Assembly: GCA_001598975.1 (NCBI GenBank)
Contig: BBXU01002806.1
Span: 1 to 15,476, forward strand
Origin: Parachlorella kessleri
Taxonomy: Eukaryota; Chlorophyta; Trebouxiophyceae; Chlorellales; Chlorellaceae
Direction: 5' to 3'
DNA: 15,476 bases
Made by a program: the position numbers and the translations under genes. Below, one piece after another: positions 1 through 7,967 of this stretch. Under the pieces are notes generated by a model that saw only the letters and a list, made by a program, of their open reading frames with translations, was not told the DNA's origin and did no database searches. How positions within the stretch are numbered: the first letter of the stretch is position 1; each line of letters starts with the position of its first letter.

Positions 1-51
1 ACCACACACACACAACCCCCCAGTCACCAACTACACAACACGGCCACCCCC

Positions 52-75
52 GCCCACCTCTGGTATGTGATGCTA
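52..75 (-). repeat. Diverged copy of the 3' edge of PGDH exon 9
   Basis: This stretch matches the exon 9 donor junction at 162-188, with a 3-nt gap and one substitution in the exon part. On the minus strand the copy reads ATCACATACCAGAG|GTGGGC against ATCACGTACCAGAG|GTTGGT. The single exon change (ACG to ACA) is synonymous and a GT donor is kept. The A/C-rich intron sequence at 1-51 also resembles 116-161, so the duplicated unit is about 110 bp. It lies in the intron after exon 9. Confidence 0.75.
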
Positions 76-117
76 CCCCCCCCCCCCCTCTCCCCCCCTC
101 ACCCCCCCAACATTCAC
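76..117. repeat. C-rich low-complexity tract (G-rich in the PGDH transcript)
   Basis: A run of 13 C (76-88) is followed by two more runs of about seven C. In the minus-strand PGDH pre-mRNA these are consecutive G runs within the intron after exon 9, a composition able to form a G-quadruplex. A similar run of 14 C is at 2204-2217 in intron 5. Confidence 0.8.
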
Positions 118-171
118 CCACCCGCCCATTACCCACTCACCAACCACAACCACCCACCCTGGCCCACCAAC

Positions 172-3100
172 CTCTGGTACGTGATGCTGATCTCGCCGCT
201 GCCAAACTCCTCCACCAGCTGCACCGCAGTGCGCCCCAGCCCCTCCGCCAGCGACACAAACGGCTGCAGCTCCTTGAGCACCTCGGGGGCCACCATGGGG
301 GCGTTGACTACACTGCTAGTCAGCTCGCCCTTGAGCGCGGAAATCACCGCCTCGGCAATCTCAAAGGCCACCTCCTCTTGCGCTTCGCGCGTCGAGGCGC
401 CAAGGTGGGGCGTGCAGATGACGTCGGGGCGGCCCACCAGCGGGTTGTCGGGGCTGGGCGGCTCGGGCTCAAACACGTCCAGGCCTGCAGCGGGCGGGGC
501 AGGCGCGGGGCGGGCGTGTGCCAGGGAGGGGAGGCTCAGGGTAGCGTATCGCGTGCAGGCAGGCAGGCATGGGGCGCCCTGGTTGAGGTAACACCTGGAC
601 CGCTTGGTGAGCTTGGGGTGGACTTAGGCCACCAGAAGGCCTGGCCACGTTACCTCAGCAGGGCTTGGGCCAGCAGGCCCAGCCAGTCCCACAGCAATGG
701 AAAATGTTCTGGATGCGCTAGGACATGGTGGGGGAGCGGCTGGCAGAGGGATCCCCAATCTAGACCTCTGGCAACCTTTTAGGCCCAGCCACCAGCACAG
801 GCAGCTGCCAGTCGTGACCGGCCACAACCGTGCTGGCCCACCTGCTGCTGCAACGATCTTGGCGTCCAGGGCGCGGGCCAGCGCGTGGTCGTCAATCACG
901 CCGCCGCGGGCCACGTTGACGATGCGGGCTCCCTTCTTCATCTGCAAGAGAGACACAGGTGTGCAGGGGTTCGTGAGGAGGACCAAGCTCCCATTGTGCT
1001 CCTGTGGGGCTGCTGGAATGACACGGGGGCACTTGGGCTGCCAACCCCGGCCTAGGACTATAGCAAAAAGCATGTAACAGGTGAGCCCAGCCAGCGCACC
1101 ATAGAGAACACAAAGGGCCAGGGTGAACACGACCATACAGAGCGTGGGCCTGCTCTTGCTCCCAAGGATTGCTCCCAAGGAATCGAGAGAGGCTGCCTAG
1201 GCAACCTCTGCCGCCATCAATGTCGCCCCCTCTCGCAATAGAACGCCTCAACGCATCTAAAATAGTTGCTAGAAAGCTAGCGCCCAGAGGCATGCTGGCC
1301 AGCCACCGGCCTTCCCAACTACCTTTCCAAAGGACTCGCCATTTAGGGGTTAGGGTGTATACTTTAGGGTTGGGCTCACACCTTGGCAAAGGACTCGTCG
1401 TTGAAGATGTGCTTGGTGCTGGGTGTGAGCGGCATGTGCAGCGAGAAGAAGTCGGCAGTCGCCAGCGCCTCCTCAAACGTCACCAGCTTCACGCCCACTG
1501 CGCACAGGCGCATGAGTCATGGTTACTACCTATGAGTCACACACAGCTACCAGGCGCCAGCGCCTCCTCGAAGGTCACCAGCTTCAAGCCCACTGAACAA
1601 GTCGGATGGGGCGTGTTTGCTATCTATGAGCCGCACGTTGCTACAGGTCGAGAAAGCAAGTGGAGGAGGTTGACTAGCCACCTTGGTGCAGCGGGACACG
1701 CAGGCCGCCTCGGGGCAACCACCACCAGCCAAATACCCACTAAACTGCAAAGAGGTTTACAGCCGATTGGTGCTTGGCCAGGCGACCAGTTTAGTACAAG
1801 CACAGGGCAGCCATGCCGCCCACATTATCAAAGCCACATGCGCTCTTCCCGCCTGCCCTCTGCACGGCGACCAGCAGGCCCACACCCACCGGCAGCGGCG
1901 CGCTCAGCGGATGCATAGGGGTCGTAGGCCACCACGTTCATGCCCAGACCCTTGGCACGGCGGGCAAGCTCCCCACCAACCTGCCATCAACACACCAACA
2001 CGTTGTGCATGTGGGCGTGTGCAAACATGATGCTGCCAACCTCAAAAGCTCCCCACCAACCTGCGGGCCACCGACACACCAGCAACGTCATGCATGTGGC
2101 TTTGTGCATACACCAGGCGGACAACCTACCCCGCCCTTGAGCTCCCTGGGCGCCTTCCAAGCTGCCACATGTAACCTTACGACGACAACTCTCACGGACA
2201 TGACCCCCCCCCCCCCCAACACACGCACCCCGCCAGGCACGGCAAACCATCGGCGCCCCCAGCCCACCCACCTTGCCAAAGCCCATGACGGCCAGGGTCT
2301 TGCCGACAATGGAGACGCCCACATACGTGGAGCGGTCCCACTTGCCCGCCTTCATGCTGGCGTCGGCCTGGGCCACATTGCGCGCCGTGGCGCACAGCAG
2401 GGCAATGCCGTGCTCGGCGGCGGCCACCGTGTTGGCGGTGGGGGCGTTGACTACCAGGCAGCCGCACTGCAAGCGCGAGGCGAGGCGAGGCGGAGTGAGG
2501 CATTATGCCATCAACTGGTCCTCTCAGGTGCAACTATGTGATCTAACCCCAGGCTGCACCGCACAGCGAGGCGAGGCGAGGAGATTGTCGTGCACGTGGG
2601 TCCTTTCCAGGCTGCCACGCTCGCACACATATCAGCACTTTGCAGCCTGACCCTGAAAGGTGAGCCCTACAGCCTTGCTACCCCATGATGCAAATGAATG
2701 CTAGGGGGGCTAGGCTTGACATCTGTTTCTGATGCCGCCGCCGCAGAGCAAGCAAGTTCAGACAGCGGACCGTCCTAGGTATAGTCTGCAACTGGAAAGC
2801 GCCACTAACCTCGCTGGCAGCGGCCAGGTCCACATTATCGATGCCCACGCCGGCGCGGCCCACCACCTTGAGGCGTCCCTTGGCTGCCTCAATCACCTCG
2901 CGGCTGACCTGCAACCAGCACCAACATGTGTGTGGATGCTTCAAGCTGTGCGCACATAGTGCGGAGTCACTGGGCCCCCAAGAAGGGCGAGGTCCAGCCA
3001 CGGCAAAGCCAGCCAGCATGACACACATTGGACGTGGGCCGCCTTCCTCCCAACCAGTTGCCCTGAGCGCTTCACTTGAGGCCAGTGACGCCAGGTGGCG

Positions 3101-4180
3101 CCCTTGCACCAGCCTGATATGAACCCACTGGCCTCCTTCCGTCCTCCCTGACAAGGGTATTTCCTTCCTCCTTGCTTGTGGGGCATTTTAGGCGGGTCTC
3201 TGCTAGGCTGAGCCTGGCCACCGGCTTGTGCTGGCTAAATCCGTAGGCCAGCAGTTACAGTGTACTGTAAGACTGGTCCTCGCTGCCACTAGAGTCAACA
3301 ACCTCCTCTGTCTTCATTCTCACCTTGGTTGCCGAGCGCACAATGAGGGCGTCCACCAGGCTGATCTTGGCCACGAGCTCGTCCTTGGTCAGCGTGTAGC
3401 TGAGGTCCACGTTGCCCACCTCCTTGAGCATCTCCACGCCGCCGCTGCCTAGCTTCTCAGCAACCAAGATGGTGGGGCGGCCATCGGCGGCCACGGCAGA
3501 CACTGCACAAGGGGGAGCCAGCAGCCGTCTGCATCAGCTGCTGGGGCACAGCTGGGTGGTGGGCCGCAAGCAGCCCACCCAAGGGGCCCAGGCAGGTAGC
3601 GAAACGCAGGCGATTCCTGCCTTTGCCTGCTTGTGGGCAAGCCGGGGCACCTTAAAGCCAGCGTGTGGGCCACTTTCAACTCAAAGGCAGACAACCACAA
3701 AGCCGCGCGACCGTGCATAATGCCTCTTCAGCCTCCTGCAGTTGAGCTTGAAAGGCCAGAATGTTACACGACCACTCTCATCACGTCCTTCCCACTCCCT
3801 CCTTGACCAAGAGGAAAAGGTATCCAGCCAACACCATGGTAAGTTTCCTCCTTGCAGCTCTCCCTCAAAATATTGCATGGCTCCCTCATGACATAATTCG
3901 CACCGTCAAGGCGGACGGCACGCTGAGTACGCCTCTGAAACCGATTCAGGGACAAGCGGGTGCCGGCAATCTGCAGCCAGCCAGCTTGGGGTTAGCGCAC
4001 AGGCGTTAGCCAGCATGCGCGACGGCGCGGGCAGGGAGTTGGCACCTGTGACGCTGAGTGTGCCAGCTGATGAGGCTGTGACAGCCGCATCGGGGCAGCA
4101 AGTGGCTGCCGTGCGCCAGCGGACTGTGTGGCAACGGGTTGTGCCACTTGCCGACTGTTGAGCAGCATCTGTGTCTGCAT
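172..4180 (-). CDS. PGDH: D-3-phosphoglycerate dehydrogenase, plastid type (3' end off window)
   Basis: Oxidises 3-phosphoglycerate to 3-phosphohydroxypyruvate with NAD, the first step of the phosphorylated serine pathway, in plants in the plastid. Exons, 5' to 3' on the minus strand: 4180-4046, 3970-3904, 3502-3324, 2908-2810, 2466-2272, 1980-1890, 1497-1382, 941-842, 484-172. All introns are GT-AG and phases match at every join, giving 431 codons plus 2 nt. Residues 1-66 have no Asp or Glu and many Arg/Ser/Gln, as in a transit peptide. The mature part starts near ADGRPTILVAEKLG. Visible motifs are VGRAGVGIDNVD, the Rossmann GFGKVG across exons 5/6 (about residues 222-227), and the catalytic Arg306 (NVARGGVID), Glu335 (DVFEPEP) and His354 (CTPHLGAST). 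The last exon runs to EISITYQ, the start of the ASB domain; the rest of ASB and the ACT domain are off window. ATG 4180 was chosen because the leader is typical from there; an in-frame ATG at 4258 would add 26 residues. Confidence 0.93.
1321..1338 (-). repeat. Diverged copy of the 3' edge of PGDH exon 7
   Basis: Sixteen of 18 bases match 1380-1397, the last codons of exon 7 with its donor, at an offset of 59 bp. The copy (minus strand) reads GAGTCCTTTGGAAAG|GTAGTT against GAGTCCTTTGCCAAG|GTGTGA, so it keeps a GT in the donor position. It lies inside intron 7. Confidence 0.65.
1341..1375. repeat. Degenerate TTTAGGG-like interstitial tract in PGDH intron 7
   Basis: The plus strand has ttaggggttaggg, then actttagggttggg after a short spacer. 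These are TTTAGGG/TTAGGG-like units of the kind found in plant and green-algal telomeres. It is short and degenerate and is interpreted only as a possible interstitial trace. Confidence 0.35.
1556..1595 (-). repeat. Diverged copy of the 5' edge of PGDH exon 7
   Basis: Thirty-seven of 40 bases match 1461-1500, which is the start of exon 7 with its acceptor, at an offset of 95 bp. The copy keeps the CAG acceptor and the reading frame. Of the three changes, two are synonymous (ACG to ACC, TTT to TTC) and one replaces Val with Leu. The copy then runs into CCTG|GTAGCT, so it could in principle be a 40-50-nt exon. It lies in intron 6, upstream of the true exon in transcript order. Confidence 0.8.
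2046..2064 (-). repeat. Copy of the 5' edge of PGDH exon 6
   Basis: The 19 bases are identical to 1966-1984, which span the intron 5 acceptor and the first 15 nt of exon 6; the offset is 80 bp. The copy keeps GCAG|GTTGGTGGGGAGCTT on the minus strand. The following 60 or so intron bases also show patchy similarity (gtgcatgtgg, tgtgca), so the duplicated unit is about 80 bp. It is a decoy acceptor candidate within intron 5. Confidence 0.8.
2550..2582 (-). repeat. Diverged copy of the 5' edge of PGDH exon 5
   Basis: It resembles 2455-2493: both have caggc(a/t)gc, a ccgcac core and then the run gcgaggcgaggcgagg, at an offset of about 95 bp with small indels. Unlike the other PGDH start copies, the CAG acceptor appears lost. 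A still weaker fragment (ccaggctgcca) is at about 2607. It lies in intron 4. Confidence 0.6.
3904..4180 (-). other. Predicted chloroplast transit peptide, split over PGDH exons 1 and 2
   Basis: Exon 1 (4180-4046) encodes 45 residues starting MQTQMLLNSRQVAQPVATQS. Exon 2 (3970-3904) encodes 22 more, ending RRTQRAVRLD. Together they hold many Ser, Gln, Ala and Arg and no acidic residue until the final Asp, which is the usual composition of an algal plastid-targeting leader. The exon 1 donor (CAG|GTGCC) is phase 0 and the exon 2 donor (GACG|GTGCG) is phase 1, which restores the frame of VSAVAADGRPT in exon 3. Plastid import is inferred from composition and from the family. The cleavage site cannot be placed from the sequence. 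Confidence 0.7.
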
Positions 4181-4266
4181 GCTTGGCGGCCGAGCCTTGA
4201 TGGCAGATGATATCCCTCCAAAAAGAACGTTAATTGGCTGATGGTTGTTGAGGGCCATGGCGCACT

Positions 4267-4518
4267 GTGCACTCAATTTGCTGGCCACTCTCGTGCTGTG
4301 CTGAGTCCACCCTGGCGGTCACGTTGTTTGGTTATCGCATCGGGCCAGATTGCACGGAGATCACCTTACAGACGGTTTACTCAGAGGACACACAAGTAGA
4401 TGTGCTTGGCACTGTTGAGCAGGGGCTTGGAGCATCATGCTGTGCCCATCTAGCTGACCAGCACACCTTTGAAATTAGCGGTTACTCAGCTGGAAACGCC
4501 AACCGGGTAGTTGTCTGA
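4267..4518 (+). CDS. Doubtful open frame, possible orphan exon or relic
   Basis: This is an 83-codon open frame whose central part has balanced composition, with the stretches EITLQTVYSEDTQVDVLG and HTFEISGYSAGNANRVV. It lacks the strong Ala/Arg/Pro bias seen in shadow frames of GC-rich DNA. It matches no family I recognise and third positions are not clearly GC-biased. It overlaps the likely PGDH promoter, in divergent orientation. It could be an exon of an unannotated gene, a decayed element or chance. Its only support is the open frame. Confidence 0.12.
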   Translation: MHSICWPLSCCAESTLAVTLFGYRIGPDCTEITLQTVYSEDTQVDVLGTVEQGLGASCCAHLADQHTFEISGYSAGNANRVVV

Positions 4519-4993
4519 TACAGATGCGCTAAGTGGTGGGGAAAGAGCTTCTGGGCCGTCTAGCTGGAGGTGATAGGTGTGTGACAGTAGCAGGTTATAA
4601 TCAAGAGAGAGCTCGGATGTGTCACAGCTTGGTGTAGGAGTGCACGGCAGCTAAGGCAGGTGGATATCACTGGTCCAGGTGAGGTGTCAGCGCAAGCGCC
4701 ATTTTGCTTGTACACCTAGGTGGTTTGAAGGTTGGCAGCGAGAGATGGTCTTGCACCACCGTGCTGAGCTTCTGAACACGCTGTTATGGAGTGCCACACT
4801 GTCGCAACAGCCATAGTTCGGAGGCGTCCCACAGCATTAGTTTGTCTTTCCTTGCGGTGCTGCCGCTGAGGTCCCCCTTCCACGTATGTGTCTTCACTGC
4901 CATGGCTCTCGCTTTGTCTTTCAAGATTGTAAGTCTGACCTCGTCAATCCTTTCTTTCCTTGTTCGGCGTCCACTACACATATGCTCCTGGAT

Positions 4994-5072
4994 CTCTCCT
5001 GGGGGAAGAGTCTCCTCCTCCTCCTCCTCCTCTCCCTCTCCTCTCCTCTCCTCCTTATTTCCCCCAGGAGAG
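4994..5072. repeat. Perfect 14-bp inverted repeat enclosing a polypyrimidine tract
   Basis: ctctcctgggggaa at 4994-5007 is the exact reverse complement of 5059-5072. The 51-nt loop is almost entirely C and T: a (CTC)n run followed by CTCTC repeats. The strand asymmetry could support triplex (H-DNA) formation and the arms a cruciform or hairpin. No flanking target-site duplication was evident, so a miniature transposon is not supported. Confidence 0.85.
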
Positions 5073-5225
5073 TGGTGACCCTGCAGTGGTGTTAGTGCAG
5101 CTACTTGCTGGTGACCAACTACAAAGGCTTACCCGACTATTTTTCATTAAGGGTGGCAGGTAGTGCGTCGAACAGGGAGTGAGAGGTGAAGTGTTCTGAC
5201 AGGTTTGGACCCACTGGGACTGTAT

Positions 5226-5265
5226 GTCAGCCACTGGACACCCAGGTCAGCCACTGGACACCCAC
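5226..5265. repeat. Two tandem copies of a 20-bp unit
   Basis: The unit gtcagccactggacaccca plus one base occurs twice head to tail, differing only in the last base (g or c). It lies in the gene-poor interval. No function is apparent. Confidence 0.9.
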
Positions 5266-5947
5266 AGGCTAGTAGCGCAGTAGTACACCGCAAGCACCTC
5301 ACCACAGGCGCACGGCAACCGTATCTTGGGTCTACGTAAGGAGGCGTTTAGCACACCTTGCAGGTTGGTCACACACCTGGACATACTTGTATAGTGAGTC
5401 TGATAAATGGCTCAACACCCTGAAGGTCAGAAGGGTGCCCCTGCAGGAGGCCGGCCAGGCTGGCTGCACATGGCCACCGTAAGGTATCTACCTATGTGCG
5501 GTTCAACTACCAGAGTGAGGCTGCCACTTGATGCCGGGTTGAAGGAAGGAGGGGTGGGTTCGCCTTCCATGGTTGAGTACAACATCTGGTCATGCCATGA
5601 CCAGTGCATCCAGTGGATGCATAGTGCAGTAAGAAGTCAGCGGCTGGACAGCTCGAAACAAGGGAGAAGCTCCATCCGGCACGGCGGCCTGTTGGCCTGC
5701 TGGTTGCATGTAAGGCGCTGGCTATTGCGGTTCTCGCTTCCAGTATTTACAGCAAGAAGCTAAGATACCATGCCAGCTGCCATGTGGATGTTGAGGGGGT
5801 CCCCTGCCTCGTGTTCCAGCGGGTCCCATAGGTTTCCGCAGAAATACGCACCACCAAACCCCCATAAGGAGCCGGGCTCAGTACAAAAACAAGTGAAGCG
5901 CGAGGAGGAAGTCCCACAGAAAACTGGTGACATGCACACATAGTATT

Positions 5948-6133
5948 GATATGTCTAGCTTGGGTTTGGTCATTCTCTGAAAGCCGTCTGCATGAGGCAT
6001 CAACTCAGGCATGCTGCCGCTCTGGAGCACAAGGCCATATGATATGTCAAGCTTGGGTTTGGTCATTCTCGGAAAGCCGGCGGCAACAGGCATCACTCGG
6101 GCATGCTGCCGATCTGACTCACAAGGCCATGTG
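5948..6133. repeat. 93-bp tandem duplication downstream of the LTP-like gene
   Basis: Unit 1 is 5948-6040 and unit 2 is 6041-6133. Both have gatatgtc, agcttgggtttggtcattct, aaagccg, aggcat, ggcatgctgccg and cacaaggccat in the same order, with about 15-20 differences. The second unit ends about 20 bp from the stop codon of the minus-strand gene at 6154, so both probably lie in its 3' UTR. The length is close to that of several exon-edge duplications in this window. Confidence 0.9.
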
Positions 6134-6153
6134 AGACGATCCTGCCTGCCACT

Positions 6154-7285
6154 TCAGCAAGGGGTGGGTGTGAACTTGCACCCCGCACCGGTAATCTTCA
6201 CCACACCCTGGAGGCCGGTGCCGGTGGTCTTCATGCCCACCTGGGCAAGCAGGTTGGGCAGGGCGGGGTCACAGGCACACTTCCCAGTGTCAAAGGAGGT
6301 GGCTGACTTGCAACACCTGCGGCAGCAGCATGGCTGACATAGTGTGAGCCAGCTGCCAAGGCGCAGTGCACAATCCAGCCTTGGGAGCAGCAAATGTTGG
6401 CAGGGGAAACAGCAAGCAAACTGCCGTACTGCCAGACGCAGGGGGGAATGGAGTGTAGATGGCACTGCCTGCCACCGTCCACCTCATGAGATGGAAAGGT
6501 CAGGCGAGCCAAGGCTTACCCTTGTTCGCACTGACCTGTCGCCATGCCCACGGGGCTTGCACATCAACCCTTGCCACTGCAAAACACCATCCAGGCCCGT
6601 CACTCACGCAGCTGAAGGCAGACCGGCAGGAAGCCCTTTGATCCACTCCTCAATCTCGGCGGCGGTGGGTAGGGCGGTCGAGTCAAGGGGGTACTTGCTC
6701 TCCACGTACTTCCTGCAGATATACAGCCGGCCATGCCTTCAACCATCCAAGGCGTGCCAAGGTTAGTGGCTCCACCAGTTACAAAGGACTCACTTGGACG
6801 CTTTCATGGCGCTGGACATGCAGCCCTGCCAGGTCATGAGCTGGCTGCTTCGTGGCTCCGCAGGCAACGGTACCGTGGGGTCAGACACGTACTGACTTGC
6901 TTGCATGAGACGATGCAGCGTTGGCAACTCACAGCTCATTGGCGCAAGTGCTGATGAGGGGGCCTCCCAGCTGCACACACTTGTTGGGCTGGGCATTGGC
7001 TGCAAGCAAAAATGGTAGCAGTGGGAGTTGGCCAAGTCGTAAACAAGGTTCAACCAGCAACAAGCAAGTTGCTGAGGCCCATTCTGGGGTAGTCTCGCAA
7101 TGCCTACGCTCGCACACTGAGTCATACCCCCAGCCCTGTTGCAAGACAGCAGCTTGACGTGCTTGTCAACTTTGGAAGAGAGTAGACAACATGGAGTTAA
7201 GGTTTGCACCTTGCGGCAGGCAGGACAACTTACCAACCAAGGCAAAGGCCGCCACCAGCACGACGACGTAGATAGGGGCAGCCAT
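6154..7285 (-). CDS. Small secreted Cys-rich protein, non-specific lipid-transfer-like
   Basis: Reconstructed exons, 5' to 3' on the minus strand: 7285-7234, 6999-6933, 6844-6794, 6712-6608, 6316-6154. They give 145 aa ending TPTPC and TGA, with matching phases at every join. Residues 1-17 (MAAPIYVVVLVAAFALV) plus ANA form a signal peptide, so the product is probably secreted or enters the secretory pathway. The mature part has nine Cys: NKC, STC, QGC, then CC, KCAC, AGC and the terminal C. The order CC...CxC...C...C is that of the eight-cysteine motif of plant lipid-transfer/hydrophobic seed proteins, here with a roughly 45-residue charged segment (KKYVESKYPLD...EEWIKG) before CC. The family is inferred from cysteine order only. 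The exon 3 acceptor (AAGCAG|CCAG) is weak and could shift by 3 nt or more. An unrelated Cys-rich algal secreted protein is the main alternative. Confidence 0.65.
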
Positions 7286-7967
7286 TGGGGAGGCGTGACT
7301 CTCGTGAGACGCAAAACGAAGGATTGTATGAGATAGCAGCGTCCAAGTTGCTCCCCGGCTTTGTAATGGATGGGCGGCGCACGCTCTATCCTCGTCAGCA
7401 GCGGCAGCGTTCTAGGTCTGATCGACCAACAAGGCTCATCGTGTACCACGTGTAGATTTGCAAAGGAAGCTTGCTAATTCGTGTTGGCGCAAGTTGTGCG
7501 TTGCTTTGATTAGCTGGGGGACACCACTTATGGAGTGTGGCGGCGCATGGTCCACAACGCCCTGAGGATGTCCCTGAGCAGTGCTGAGAATATCCATTGA
7601 ACTGTTCTCACTCAAAGCGGAGAAGTCTAAGCCGGCTGACATGCCTTTACTAGGCAGGATTGAACATCCGTCAACCAGACCTTTGTTGCAGCTGAGGGTC
7701 CATCGTGTGTCGACGGCAGTCGACATCCCTTTTGAAGGGTTCTTGCCTACACTGCTGGAGAAAGTCCGAGCCATTCCAAACCTCTGTCCACTCTTGCCAG
7801 CTGTCACCGCGCCTCCACCTCACCCCCAGCTTGCTCCCTCACACAGGGTATTCGACGTGTCCTGGGGGTAAAAGCTTAGTATTGAACTCTTTCCGCTACT
7901 GGCGAACGCCGATGTTCGCCATGTGATCCATGGCTCCGTGGGTGCCGTATCTGACCTCCAGCAACAG
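7286..7967. promoter_or_regulatory. Intergenic gap between divergent LTP-like and helicase genes
   Basis: The minus-strand gene starts at 7285 and the plus-strand gene at 7968, so this 682-bp stretch should hold both promoters and 5' UTRs. No clear TATA box was found. Two short inverted repeats are present, at 7708-7725 and 7901-7920. Open frames in this gap on both strands have no recognisable domain. Use as a shared bidirectional promoter is inferred from geometry alone. Confidence 0.5.
7901..7920. repeat. Hairpin-forming inverted repeat upstream of the helicase start
   Basis: ggcgaac (7901-7907) and gttcgcc (7914-7920) are perfect reverse complements around a 6-nt loop, 47 bp before the ATG at 7968. 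It could be a 5' UTR hairpin or a protein-binding dyad. A second dyad, tgtcgac-ggca-gtcgaca, is at 7708-7725. Confidence 0.7.

Larger units (their letters stand above)
4181..6153. other. Gene-poor interval: PGDH upstream region and 3' flank of the next gene
   Basis: No exon chain with homology to a known family was found on either strand. On the minus strand AGCCAATTAA (4232-4241), a CCAAT-like element about 55 bp before ATG 4180, could belong to the PGDH promoter, but this is weak. Open frames here (plus strand 4267-4518 and 5407-5763; minus strand 5747-5941) have no recognisable domain and lack the codon pattern of the neighbouring exons. The interval also holds the inverted repeat at 4994-5072 and tandem repeats at 5226-5265 and 5948-6133. 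A short non-conserved gene cannot be excluded. Confidence 0.6.

Noticed and set aside
67..591. Plus-strand open frame across PGDH exon 9
   Set aside because: The minus strand carries clear dehydrogenase motifs (DVFEPEP, TPHLGAST). The plus frame is Pro/Ser-rich shadow sequence.
4181..4258. Longer PGDH N-terminus from ATG 4258
   Set aside because: It is in frame and possible, but it would put hydrophobic sequence before a typical transit peptide and overlap a CCAAT-like element. ATG 4180 is preferred, not proven.
4994..5072. Miniature inverted-repeat transposon
   Set aside because: The arms are only 14 bp, the loop is simple sequence and no target-site duplication is visible. It was kept only as an inverted repeat.
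5407..5763. 118-codon plus-strand frame
   Set aside because: It has no recognisable domain, no supporting splice structure and no coding-like codon pattern.
7581..7871. Open frames on both strands in the gap before the helicase gene
   Set aside because: Overlapping frames on both strands have similar quality, neither has a known motif, and neither joins the ubiquitin-like exon in frame through a good splice site.
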